Below are positions 1 through 6,692 of a stretch of 18,994 nucleotides of DNA, in pieces; the stretch's first letter is position 1, and each line of letters begins with the position of its first letter. The position numbers and the translations under genes were made by a program. Below the pieces are notes generated by a model. The model ran no database searches and was not told the origin of the DNA. It saw only the letters and a program-made list of their open reading frames with translations. This DNA comes from Clostridiales bacterium (lineage in GTDB: Bacteria; Bacillota; Clostridia; Lachnospirales; Anaerotignaceae), in assembly GCA_019423725.1 (NCBI GenBank), contig JAHZAW010000037.1:1293-20286 (forward strand), in the 5' to 3' direction.

Positions 1-395
1 TCAACGACCACCGCTTCTTCATCGGAATCCTCATCCTGGAACTCAAATTTGAATATGTTCCTTATGAATTTTCCATTTCCCAGCTGTTCCAGCACTTTCC
101 TGAGCTCTGGCTGGAAAAGTATTACAAAGGCTATGATACCTACTGATATGGTCTCTGACAATATCCAGTGGATAGTATTGAGCTGAAGGAGTGTAACAAC
201 GGCGTAAAATATGAAAAATACAACAACGCCCTTGAAAAGAGTCCATGCTCTGGTCTCCTTTACCCAGCCTATTATTTTATACACAATATATGCAACTATT
301 AAAATATCGATTATATCCAGTACGCCGACTTCCGGTCTTACCATGGTCGTAAAATCAACGCCCCTGAATAATGATGTAAGCAATTGTCCCTCCAT
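1..395 (-). CDS. cdaA: Diadenylate cyclase CdaA, N-terminal part (runs off left edge)
   Basis: The first 131 codons are present and the 3' end lies outside the window. CdaA (YbbP) is the membrane-bound enzyme that makes the second messenger c-di-AMP from two ATP. The visible part holds three hydrophobic segments at about residues 28-45, 55-73 and 80-98. These are followed by the family junction FQPELRKVLEQLG, which links the third helix to the cytosolic DisA_N cyclase domain. That catalytic domain is cut off, so its DGA and RHR motifs cannot be checked. The ATG at 393-395 is preceded by GGGGGTGAAAAT, a good ribosome site. A TATACT -10-like element lies about 50 bases upstream (442-447) with no clear -35. 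In Firmicutes cdaA is usually followed by a ybbR-type gene and glmM, which would lie beyond position 1. The identification rests on the membrane layout and this junction. Confidence 0.9.
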   Translation of the reverse strand, partial: MEGQLLTSLFRGVDFTTMVRPEVGVLDIIDILIVAYIVYKIIGWVKETRAWTLFKGVVVFFIFYAVVTLLQLNTIHWILSETISVGIIAFVILFQPELRKVLEQLGNGKFIRNIFKFEFQDEDSDEEAVVV

Positions 396-730
396 ATTTT
401 CACCCCCGGACAAGGACATCAACAACAAGTCTGTAAAGTTTAGTATATCACAACCGCGGCTTTAAGAGAATATTAATTACTTTATTTTTTTCTTAAATTT
501 ATGTAAAAAGGAACAAAACCATGTCCGGTCCCGTTCCCTTTTTATATCCTTATCATCCATCAGTATGATATTTTTATATTATGTGTATTATGTATACTTA
601 TGCGTATCTTTATGCCTTTTCTCCTGCCTCAGCCTCACCGGGGTACAGATCAGATATACCAATACCAGACCCGTGCCAGGGACGGCTCAAGACCGGCTCA
701 AGACCAGCCCAAGGCCAAATCAGGGCCAGA
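396..730. other. Intergenic region between cdaA start and the first AEC permease
   Basis: No convincing gene lies in these 335 bases. They hold the cdaA upstream region (to about 480), an intrinsic terminator reading leftward (505-543), an AT-rich stretch, and a run of degenerate 11-base repeats just beyond the permease stop codon (681-735). A plus-strand open frame that starts at 581 runs antisense into the permease gene and has no family features, so I treat it as chance. Confidence 0.6.
505..543 (-). terminator. Intrinsic terminator after the AEC permease pair
   Basis: Read on the minus strand, AAAAAGG(G)AAC pairs with GTTCCTTTTT with one bulged G. An inner ACC/GGT pairing lies in the loop, and the 3' side ends in a T-run. 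It lies about 190 bases beyond the stop of the leftward permease gene and upstream of cdaA, so it would separate the two transcription units. Confidence 0.65.
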
Positions 731-735
731 TCATG
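681..735. repeat. Five degenerate 11-base tandem repeats
   Basis: Units start at 681, 692, 703, 714 and 725. The first two differ at only two positions (GACGGCTCAAG, ACCGGCTCAAG). The later three keep the C-rich start and the CAAG/CAGG-like end but drift. The last unit overlaps the stop codon of the neighbouring permease gene. They look like a decayed short tandem duplication. No function is evident. Confidence 0.45.
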
Positions 736-1675
736 CCGTGATGCCCGCCAGATAGCTCACCGCCGGCAGTGTTATGAGGGACAGCACCGTTGTTATAAAG
801 GCCGCGGCCGTGGCATAATCCCCATCGGAACCATTGGCGTTGGCGAACATGGCCACAGCTGTCATGGTCGGGAGCCCCGCCATAACGGCCAGGGTGAACC
901 TGAGCTCCATGGATATGCCCAGGGCCTTCAATACCACCAAAAGCACCACCGGGAAAATAAACATCTTTCCAAGGACTATGAAATAAAGCTCCACTTTTTT
1001 AAGGTATTTTCTTATATCAAAGAAGCAGAAAAGGCCTCCTATATATATCATTGAAAGGGGTGTTGTCATAGCGCCCACCCTGTTTAAGGTCTCATCCAGT
1101 ATGTAGGGCAGCCTGAGGCCCGCAAAGACGAACACAAGACTCAAAATTATGGCTATGACAGCGGGATTAAGTATCATGGATATGGCTTTTTTCGCTCCTA
1201 CGGCCTTTCTTTTTTCGGCCGGGGATGTGAGGTACATGCCAAAGGTCCAAAGCAGTGACTGGTCTATTATGGTGTATACAGCCAGATATAACATGCCCAT
1301 TTCCGGATATGAAGCCAGAATGAGGGGCATGCCGATAAACCCCACATTGCCAAAAAGAGACACAGCCTTATACACACAGGCTGTGTCTCCCTTTACTTTA
1401 AATATTTTGACCAGCGCTGTACTCATTAAATATACCGCCACATACATACACAGTATTATGCCCGCCGAAGGCAGAGCTCCCAAAAGGTCAGAAGCCATGG
1501 TCCCTTCGGGCATACTGGTGAATATCATAATGGGCAGCGCCATTTTCATTATAAATCTTGAAATATGATTGAGAGAGTCCTTATCAAGCACTCTGCATTT
1601 TACACCGATGATGCCTAAGATAACATATACCGCCAGCATACCCATCTGTCCGGCTATTATCATAAATAATTCCAT
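731..1675 (-). CDS. AEC-family permease (auxin efflux carrier / malonate-type transporter), copy 1
   Basis: This 314-aa polytopic membrane protein has about ten predicted hydrophobic helices, the usual length for the AEC family. The family carries organic acids or similar anions; the substrate cannot be read from sequence. The conserved FGNVGFIGMPL motif is at residues 108-118, the N-terminal GIIGVK motif is at 21-26, and the C-terminal part has the typical FANANGSDGDYA stretch. The ATG at 1675 follows AGGAGGG at five bases, which fixes the start. The gene lies 102 bases beyond the stop of a same-strand paralogue of equal length, so the pair arose by tandem duplication and may be co-transcribed. 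No intrinsic terminator separates them. Two TATTTAAATA palindromes sit just upstream. Confidence 0.9.
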   Translation of the reverse strand: MELFMIIAGQMGMLAVYVILGIIGVKCRVLDKDSLNHISRFIMKMALPIMIFTSMPEGTMASDLLGALPSAGIILCMYVAVYLMSTALVKIFKVKGDTACVYKAVSLFGNVGFIGMPLILASYPEMGMLYLAVYTIIDQSLLWTFGMYLTSPAEKRKAVGAKKAISMILNPAVIAIILSLVFVFAGLRLPYILDETLNRVGAMTTPLSMIYIGGLFCFFDIRKYLKKVELYFIVLGKMFIFPVVLLVVLKALGISMELRFTLAVMAGLPTMTAVAMFANANGSDGDYATAAAFITTVLSLITLPAVSYLAGITA

Positions 1676-1690
1676 AAAGACCCTCCTTTA

Positions 1691-1719
1691 TATTTAAATA
1701 CATGTCCCTTATTTAAATA
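1691..1719. promoter_or_regulatory. Paired TATTTAAATA palindromes upstream of AEC copy 1
   Basis: The ten-base palindrome TATTTAAATA occurs at 1691-1700 and again at 1710-1719, 19 bases apart, roughly two helical turns. They lie 16-44 bases upstream of the permease start, next to its ribosome site, where a repressor or a promoter element could act. The AT-rich composition means chance is not excluded. Confidence 0.3.
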
Positions 1720-1777
1720 TATCAGGCCCCAGATGTCTAATCAATAGCATCAGCGTATATTTTAATTGATCCAGTGC

Positions 1778-2722
1778 TTATACGAGCATTCCGACTATAT
1801 AGCTTATGAGCGGCAGTGTGGCAACGGAAGCTATGGTCGTTACGAATATGGCTCCGATGGCATAGTCTCCCTCTGAGCCATTGGCATTGGCAAACATGGC
1901 CACCGATGACATGGAAGGAAGTCCTCCAAGGATGGCAAGGGTTATCTTTATTTCCTCGCTTATGTTTATGTTCCTTATGACAAGGAAAAGAAGTATGGGG
2001 AATATTATCATCTTGCATAAGACGATAACATAAAATTCTGCCCTCTTAGCATATTTGGCGATGTCAACATAACAGAAAAGACCTCCGATATATATCATGG
2101 AAAGAGGAGTTGTTGTAGCTCCTACCTTTGTAAGGGTAGTATCCAGTATTTCCGGGAGCTTTATTCCTGCGAAAACGCCGATAACACTGAGGATTATGGC
2201 CACGATGGCGGGATTTATCATCTTTATAAGAGCCTTTCCGATGCTTCCCTTTGTCTTTTTGGACTCGGGTGTGGTCAGCTGCATGCCCACTGTCCATAAA
2301 AGACCCTGGTCGACTATGGTGAATATGGCTACATAAAGCATTCCTGATTCGGGATAAACGGCAGCCACAAGGGGTATGCCGATGAATCCGACATTACCAA
2401 ACATGGATACAGCCTTATATACCTGTGCCGTATCGCCCTTTATTCTGAAAACCTTTGTGAATACAGTTCCCACAATAAAAAGAAATATAAACATACATAC
2501 AGCTATGGCAAGCATTGGCAGAGCCGATATGACTTCCTCAGCTGTGGCTCCGTTAAGAGTATTCATAAATATCATAAGCGGCAGGGAGAGTTTCATTATG
2601 TATCTGGATACATAATCCAGTGACGTCCTGTCAAACACCTTTGCCTTTACACCTATGATTCCCAGCAATACATATACTACAAGCATTCCCATCTGGGTAG
2701 CTATGACTGGAAATAAATTCAT
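1778..2722 (-). CDS. AEC-family permease, copy 2 (tandem paralogue)
   Basis: This 314-aa integral membrane protein is collinear without gaps with the next gene on the same strand. A hand count gives 66 identical residues in the first 120. The motif FGNVGFIGIPL is at 108-118, and the C-terminal half again has FANANGSEGDYA. The two copies differ most between residues 51 and 90, the stretch covering the third helix region. They may therefore have diverged in substrate or coupling. The ATG at 2722 is preceded by AAAGGGGTG, a good ribosome site. Family knowledge supports export or uptake of organic anions across the cytoplasmic membrane; the exact substrate is unknown. This copy comes first in the transcription direction, with about 290 gene-free bases upstream. 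Confidence 0.9.
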   Translation of the reverse strand: MNLFPVIATQMGMLVVYVLLGIIGVKAKVFDRTSLDYVSRYIMKLSLPLMIFMNTLNGATAEEVISALPMLAIAVCMFIFLFIVGTVFTKVFRIKGDTAQVYKAVSMFGNVGFIGIPLVAAVYPESGMLYVAIFTIVDQGLLWTVGMQLTTPESKKTKGSIGKALIKMINPAIVAIILSVIGVFAGIKLPEILDTTLTKVGATTTPLSMIYIGGLFCYVDIAKYAKRAEFYVIVLCKMIIFPILLFLVIRNINISEEIKITLAILGGLPSMSSVAMFANANGSEGDYAIGAIFVTTIASVATLPLISYIVGMLV

Positions 2723-3013
2723 TTTTAATGCACCCCTTTAATGTTAAAATTCTGTCATATGTCCTTTCCTAGTATATACCTTCAAAAAATGATGCGTAAT
2801 TGACACATTAAAAGAAATAGGGAATAAAAATGCACTTATATTTGTACACTATACCAGACGTGTAATATTTTACATGCTATTTACATAAAGCTTATTGAAT
2901 ATATTTCGATAAAATATGCATTTTTATGCCAACGCACTTTATAGTCTTCATACGTTAAATCGATAAAGCTGCCGTGTTTTTCCCCATTTTATGGCATTTC
3001 TGGCAAAAACAAA
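2723..3013. other. AT-rich intergenic region upstream of AEC copy 2
   Basis: No coding frame is supported here. It must contain the promoter for the leftward permease pair; TATACT-like sequence is present on the minus strand near 2771-2776 without a clear -35. It also holds a TACAC...GTGTA dyad (2845-2864) and, on the plus strand, TTGACA (2800-2805), a 17-base spacer and AATAAA (2823-2828). That plus-strand element points at no gene and runs toward the hairpin at 3014-3034. Confidence 0.5.
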
Positions 3014-3034
3014 GGACCGGTCATCGACCGGTCC
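3014..3034 (-). terminator. Intrinsic terminator at the end of the thiamin/cobalamin operon, possibly bidirectional
   Basis: GGACCGGTC and GACCGGTCC form a perfect 9-bp GC-rich stem with a 3-base loop. On the minus strand the stem is followed by TTTGTTTTTG, so it ends the leftward operon 8 bases beyond the methyltransferase stop. On the plus strand it is followed by GTCATTTTTT, so it could also stop rightward transcription. Confidence 0.85.
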
Positions 3035-3042
3035 GTCATTTT

Positions 3043-3711
3043 TTAATCAATTATAAACAGTGAATAGTATCCGAAATCTTCTCCCTCCCCGGGAGCATCA
3101 TCAAATATCCTTTCGTTTTCCTTTCCACAGTTTTCCACGCCGCATACGCTGTGGCCCATTTCCTTGAAGCCCGAAAGCCCCTTGGACGGCTTCATCAGCA
3201 CCTTTACACCGTCAAGGGCAGCACAGCCCTCCAGATCATAGGCAGCCGGTATTATATGAAGCCTTCTGGAACCAGTGACCAAAGGCCTGTCCAGTCTGGC
3301 AGCCGCCGCGCAGAATGAGGGTACTCCGCATATGAGCTCTGTCTCGGCCCCGCTTTCCTTCACCCTCTGGTATATGTACTGGCAGGATGAGTATATCCCC
3401 ACATCTCCTATGGTTATGAAGGCCACCGTAAGCCCCTTGTTTATGAGCTCCTCCACCGCAGCCGTGCCCTTTGAATGGGCCTCCTCCAGCTTCTGCCTGT
3501 CCCTTGTCATGGGCATGGGAACCATCAGCAGCTCCTTTTTTTCCAGCTCCGGCACAGCCTTCAACGCTATATTGTATGCCTCGCATCTTTCCTTGGATGA
3601 GGACGGCAGAGCTATGACATCCGCCTCCTTAAGTATCCTCACGGCCTTGAGCGTCATAAGCTCCGGGTCCCCCGGTCCTACGCTCACACCGTATAATTTT
3701 CCTTTTTTCAT
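3043..3711 (-). CDS. cbiL: Precorrin-2 / cobalt-factor II C20-methyltransferase (CbiL/CobI type)
   Basis: This 222-aa member of the SAM-dependent tetrapyrrole methylase family transfers a methyl group to C20 of precorrin-2 or cobalt-factor II in corrin-ring synthesis. The N-terminal glycine-rich loop YGVSVGPGDPELMTLKA is at residues 7-23. The second family loop, TIGDVGIYSS, is at 100-109, with Val where many members have Pro. The C-terminus ends with YYSLFIID, matching the YFSLILV-like ending of CbiL. The ATG follows AGGAGAAATTT, a strong ribosome site. No other corrin gene is in the window. The gene starts 78 bases after the ThiY-like gene with no terminator between them, so it is probably the third gene of an operon preceded by a TPP riboswitch. 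Whether it uses precorrin-2 (aerobic) or the cobalt form (anaerobic) is inferred from the anaerobic host, not seen. Confidence 0.88.
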   Translation of the reverse strand: MKKGKLYGVSVGPGDPELMTLKAVRILKEADVIALPSSSKERCEAYNIALKAVPELEKKELLMVPMPMTRDRQKLEEAHSKGTAAVEELINKGLTVAFITIGDVGIYSSCQYIYQRVKESGAETELICGVPSFCAAAARLDRPLVTGSRRLHIIPAAYDLEGCAALDGVKVLMKPSKGLSGFKEMGHSVCGVENCGKENERIFDDAPGEGEDFGYYSLFIID

Positions 3712-3789
3712 AAATTTCTCCTATGATGTTTTCAGTTCTCAGCCTTTCCTTCAGCTTTAGACATACTCTGTCCCTTCCGGACCGCCCCA

Positions 3790-4824
3790 TCAGCCTTCAG
3801 GATAGGCAAGTATGTCCTGAGCCGTTATCTCCTTGTTGAGAAGGCCCTGTTCATTGAGCCAGTTTATGGTGTCTGTCCAGCTCTGCTCATTCACATCCAG
3901 AAAGTCCTGTGTATCACTATACATCAAAGGAAGAAGTATGTCCATACTTGCCTTCTCTATATCCGGGTCAAGGGGATAGTTGGCTTCATCCTGGTTTTTA
4001 AGGAGTATGTCCAGAGCTCCCTGGGGATCGTTCTTTACATCCTCAAAGCCCTTCTTGGACGCCCTTATGAATGCCGCCAGTTTGTCACTTTCTTCCTCCA
4101 GCTGTTTCTCGCCAGTTACAAGTACAAGTTCCTCATAATCGGGTATTCCCTCATCGGTTATGTTGAAATATGTCACATCATAGCCTTCCTGTATAAGGGT
4201 GGGGTATTCGTGGTTTATATATCCTCCGATGACAGCATCCACATTTCCCGTTATAAGGGCTGTGTTCAGGTCAAATCCCACATCCTGCATGGTCACATCA
4301 TCATAGCTGAGACCGCAGTTTTCCATCATGGCCTTTACGAATATCTCATTGTCAGGTGTTCCGGGATATCCAATGACCTTTCCCTTCAGGTCTGCCGCTG
4401 AGTTTATGCCGCTCTCCCTCATGGACATAACGATGTTCAGAGGGTGCTGTACTACAGTTCCGATGACCTTTATGGGTATGTCCTGATTGGCAGCCGTTGA
4501 TATGGTGTTTGTCTGATAGTAAAGTCCAGCATCAGCCTGTCCAGCTGCCGTAAGGGTTATGGCATCATTGGTGTTGGAAGGGAATCTTACATTGACGTTT
4601 AATCCTTCCTCAGCATAGTATCCCTTTTCCATGGCCACATATATAAATGAATGTACAGCGTTGGGGTACCAGTCCAGGACTATGTCAAAATCCTCCAGTC
4701 CTTCCCCTGTGGCATCTGTGCTTTCCGTGCTGTCTGTATTTTCTGCGCTCTGGGTCGTGCCTGAGCAGCCTGCCAGACCTAAGGCCATTACTCCCGTGAG
4801 CATAAGTGCTATAAGTTTCTTCAT
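3790..4824 (-). CDS. thiY: ThiY-like ABC substrate-binding lipoprotein (NMT1/THI5 family)
   Basis: This 344-aa periplasmic-binding-type lipoprotein has a signal peptide ending in the lipobox LAGC (Cys20) and a Ser/Thr/Glu linker to about residue 44. The NMT1/THI5 domain opens with LDWYPNAVH at 50-58, the signature of proteins that bind the thiamin pyrimidine moiety. In the known salvage pathway ThiY captures N-formyl-4-amino-5-aminomethyl-2-methylpyrimidine for import by ThiXZ. Its start overlaps the stop of the upstream M20 gene by four bases (ATGA), so the two are translationally coupled. Both lie behind a TPP riboswitch, which supports a thiamin-precursor role over the taurine or nitrate ligands of related proteins. 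No permease or ATPase gene follows; they must be elsewhere, or the protein shares another importer. Confidence 0.82.
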   Translation of the reverse strand: MKKLIALMLTGVMALGLAGCSGTTQSAENTDSTESTDATGEGLEDFDIVLDWYPNAVHSFIYVAMEKGYYAEEGLNVNVRFPSNTNDAITLTAAGQADAGLYYQTNTISTAANQDIPIKVIGTVVQHPLNIVMSMRESGINSAADLKGKVIGYPGTPDNEIFVKAMMENCGLSYDDVTMQDVGFDLNTALITGNVDAVIGGYINHEYPTLIQEGYDVTYFNITDEGIPDYEELVLVTGEKQLEEESDKLAAFIRASKKGFEDVKNDPQGALDILLKNQDEANYPLDPDIEKASMDILLPLMYSDTQDFLDVNEQSWTDTINWLNEQGLLNKEITAQDILAYPEG

Positions 4825-6002
4825 TTTTTATCCTCCGTATCCATTATTGCGAGCATAACTGTAAAAAGTTCTGTCATTTCCTTTATTGAAGGTATGTATA
4901 CCTTTTCTTCCGTGGTGTGTATGCCGCTGCATACGGGTCCAAGGGCGTCAACGGCAGGTATGCCAAAATAGCAGAACCAGTTGGCGTCTGTAGCTGTGGG
5001 CTCAAATGCCTCCCTTACCTTCATTCCAAGCATCTCGCCGGCCTTTGTGCCAAGGGCGCATATCTGGCTGCCCTTTTCGCTCCTTTCAAGGGCCGGGAAC
5101 AGTGTCCTGTATTCCACAGTCGTGGTGCATACGGGGTCCTCATTATGCTCTGCCAGTGAACGGATATTTGCCTCCGCCTCAGCAAAGGATGCCTGGGTGG
5201 GCAGTCCCGCAACGCAGAATTCCATATGTGCGTCTCCCGCAACTACTCCATTGGGACGGCCTCCTGATATGGGGGCTACATTATAATATATCTCCCTGTC
5301 GTAGTCGTTAAAGCTGTAGTATTTAAGTATCTTATGGGCAAGCTCCTTTATGGCGCTGTGGCCCTTCATATATGCTCCGCCGGCATGGGCTTCAACTCCC
5401 TTTATATCCAGGGCACCAAGGATAACTCCCCTTCTTTCACTGACGATGCCATATCCTTCATCGTCCTTTACCGCTCCCTCAAATACAAAGGCACATTCAG
5501 CTCCGGCTGCTTCCTTCTCAAATACTTCCCTGCTGGTGATGGAGCCTATCTCTTCATCACAGCTGTATATCATAACTATTTCCTTATTGGGAAGGAGCCC
5601 CAGTTCTGAAGCTATCTTCACCGCATAGGCCGATACCGCAAATCCTCCCTTGCAGTCTCCTGTTCCAAGGCCATGGAGCCAGTTCTCATCATCGATGAAG
5701 GGTGGATATTTCTCAGCGAATCCCGCCGGGAACACCGTGTCCAGATGACAGTTGATGACTATTTTTCCATTGGGATTTTCAGGCACTATCCTCGCAACTA
5801 TATGCGCACCCGTATCCTCGAAAAATGTCTCCTTGATCTGGATCCCCTCGATCTGCGAAAGGACCTCCTCCGCCATGTCGACAACTCGTCTGTTACCCTT
5901 GATATCCTTTGACTCGCAGTCGACCTTTGAGAATTCCCTGAGCAGCTCCACCTGGCTGTCAAGGCAGGCCTGGGCCTTTTCTCTCACCTTTTGTACATCC
6001 AT
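4821..6002 (-). CDS. M20-family metallo-amidohydrolase, probable formylaminopyrimidine deformylase (YlmB-like)
   Basis: This 393-aa ArgE/DapE/CPG2-type (M20) hydrolase has metal-site motifs HLDTV (His86, Asp88), GTGDCKGG (Asp116), CDEE (Glu150, Glu151) and a C-terminal SGIHTTEE (His362). The dimerisation insert lies between about residues 205 and 310. An open frame extends upstream to an ATG at 6026, but that ATG abuts the terminator T-run and has no ribosome site. The ATG at 6002 is preceded by AAAGGGATGATATT, so I start there. The M20 fold alone does not fix the substrate. The TPP riboswitch and the ThiY-like partner point to the B. subtilis YlmB role, deformylation of N-formyl-aminomethylpyrimidine to the TenA substrate. 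A peptidase or deacetylase with another substrate remains possible. No tenA is in the window. Confidence 0.82.
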   Translation of the reverse strand: MDVQKVREKAQACLDSQVELLREFSKVDCESKDIKGNRRVVDMAEEVLSQIEGIQIKETFFEDTGAHIVARIVPENPNGKIVINCHLDTVFPAGFAEKYPPFIDDENWLHGLGTGDCKGGFAVSAYAVKIASELGLLPNKEIVMIYSCDEEIGSITSREVFEKEAAGAECAFVFEGAVKDDEGYGIVSERRGVILGALDIKGVEAHAGGAYMKGHSAIKELAHKILKYYSFNDYDREIYYNVAPISGGRPNGVVAGDAHMEFCVAGLPTQASFAEAEANIRSLAEHNEDPVCTTTVEYRTLFPALERSEKGSQICALGTKAGEMLGMKVREAFEPTATDANWFCYFGIPAVDALGPVCSGIHTTEEKVYIPSIKEMTELFTVMLAIMDTEDKK

Positions 6003-6028
6003 AATATCATCCCTTTCTGAAAGCATAT

Positions 6029-6056
6029 AAAAAAGCGCTTTCCGTATGGAAAGCGC
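6029..6056 (-). terminator. Riboswitch expression-platform terminator
   Basis: On the minus strand GCGCTTTCC, loop ATAC and GGAAAGCGC form a perfect 9-bp stem followed by TTTTTT. It lies between the TPP aptamer and the M20 gene, the expected place for a terminator that forms when TPP is bound and stops transcription of the salvage operon. Confidence 0.92.
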
Positions 6057-6079
6057 CTTATTTGCACAGAGTCAATTTT

Positions 6080-6192
6080 GATTTTACTTTCCTACGTTGG
6101 CATTACCCACATCAGGTATGGCGTAAAAACGCCTAAGGGTTAGGAAATTTTCCTTCTCAGCAAAACAATGTTGTTAAGCACCCCTAGTAATC
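6080..6192 (-). promoter_or_regulatory. TPP (thi-box) riboswitch aptamer
   Basis: Read on the minus strand, the region contains the conserved thi-box blocks in order: ACTAGGGGTGC (6178-6188), GCTGAGA (6155-6161), ACCCTTAGG near 6133-6141, ACCTGAT (6111-6117) and GTAATGCCAACGTAGG (6091-6106). P1 closes by pairing GATTACT with the distal AGTAAAATC. The variable P3 arm includes GGCGTTTTTACGCC (6121-6134). The aptamer binds thiamin pyrophosphate. With the terminator just downstream it should switch the operon off when thiamin is plentiful. Confidence 0.96.
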
Positions 6193-6210
6193 TTGTTAAA
6201 TTAAGTAAAG

Positions 6211-6237
6211 TTTATACCAAAGGACTTTTTTTGTCAA
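6211..6237 (-). promoter_or_regulatory. Probable promoter of the TPP-riboswitch operon
   Basis: On the minus strand TTGACA (6232-6237) is followed 15 bases later by TATAAA (6211-6216), or by TAAACT at a 17-base spacing. Transcription would start about 15 bases before the aptamer. The -35 is perfect and the spacing to the better -10 is short. Confidence 0.6.
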
Positions 6238-6275
6238 TCGCAATATTATTTTGACTCCGGCTCCATTTTCTGCTC

Positions 6276-6527
6276 TCATCTTCTCCTGAGATATTTTTCT
6301 CTTGTGGCAAGCCCGCCTCTTATATGCCTTTCAGCCTTATTGACCTCCAGCACCTTCCTTACTGACCTGGCCAGCTCAGGATCGATCTTTTCCACACGGT
6401 CAGTTATGTCCTTGTGGACAGTGGACTTGCTTATTCCAAACCTCCTTGCCGTCTCCCTTACGGTGGAATTTGAACTTACTATGAAATTTGCCACGGCTAC
6501 TGCCCGTTCCTCTATATGATCTTTCAA
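6276..6527 (-). CDS. spoIIID: Sporulation transcriptional regulator SpoIIID
   Basis: This 83-aa DNA-binding protein switches mother-cell gene expression during sporulation, activating and repressing SigE-dependent genes and favouring SigK. The helix-turn-helix spans about residues 22-41 with the family block GISKSTVHKD. A basic C-terminal region with HIRGGLATREKY follows, as in known SpoIIID. I start at TTG (6525-6527): it gives the family N-terminus (M)KDHIEERA and has GGGGTG six bases upstream. An in-frame GTG at 6578 would add 17 residues atypical of the family and lacks a spaced ribosome site. It lies downstream of the LysR gene on the same strand but probably has its own promoter. No clear terminator follows it before the thiamin promoter. 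Confidence 0.93.
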   Translation of the reverse strand: MKDHIEERAVAVANFIVSSNSTVRETARRFGISKSTVHKDITDRVEKIDPELARSVRKVLEVNKAERHIRGGLATREKYLRRR

Positions 6528-6604
6528 TAAAGGCACCCCTGTAATTTGTTCTCGCTTATCTATATGCCGCTTGTGCACCTTTTATGAAAACAGCTGGCGA
6601 TATG

Positions 6605-6633
6605 CCTTTATGCCCTTAAAAAATCATATATTC
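6605..6633 (-). promoter_or_regulatory. Candidate SigE-type promoter for spoIIID
   Basis: On the minus strand GAATAT (6628-6633) and CATAAAGG (6605-6612) are 15 bases apart. This resembles the mother-cell SigE pattern (ATA-rich -35, CATACA-like -10). It lies about 80 bases upstream of the spoIIID TTG start. spoIIID is a SigE target in Bacillus and Clostridia, so the location fits, but the match is partial. Confidence 0.33.
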
Positions 6634-6644
6634 ATACCTTTTAT

Positions 6645-6661
6645 CCAGGGGCATCCCCTGG
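6645..6661. other. GC-rich hairpin between lysR and spoIIID
   Basis: CCAGGGG, CAT and CCCCTGG form a perfect 7-bp stem with a 3-base loop about 30 bases beyond the LysR stop codon. There is no T-run on either side, so it is not a standard intrinsic terminator. It could stabilise the lysR transcript 3' end or bind a regulator. Confidence 0.35.
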
Positions 6662-6692
6662 TAGACGTACCGCCTCTTTCCTCTTTACCGCT

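Noticed and set aside
581..1054. 157-codon plus-strand open frame
   Set aside because: It is antisense to the AEC permease, has no plausible ribosome site or family features, and its composition is that of an opposite-strand shadow.
6003..6026. Upstream ATG for the M20 hydrolase
   Set aside because: It begins three bases from the riboswitch terminator T-run and has no ribosome site. The ATG at 6002 has AGGG at good spacing.
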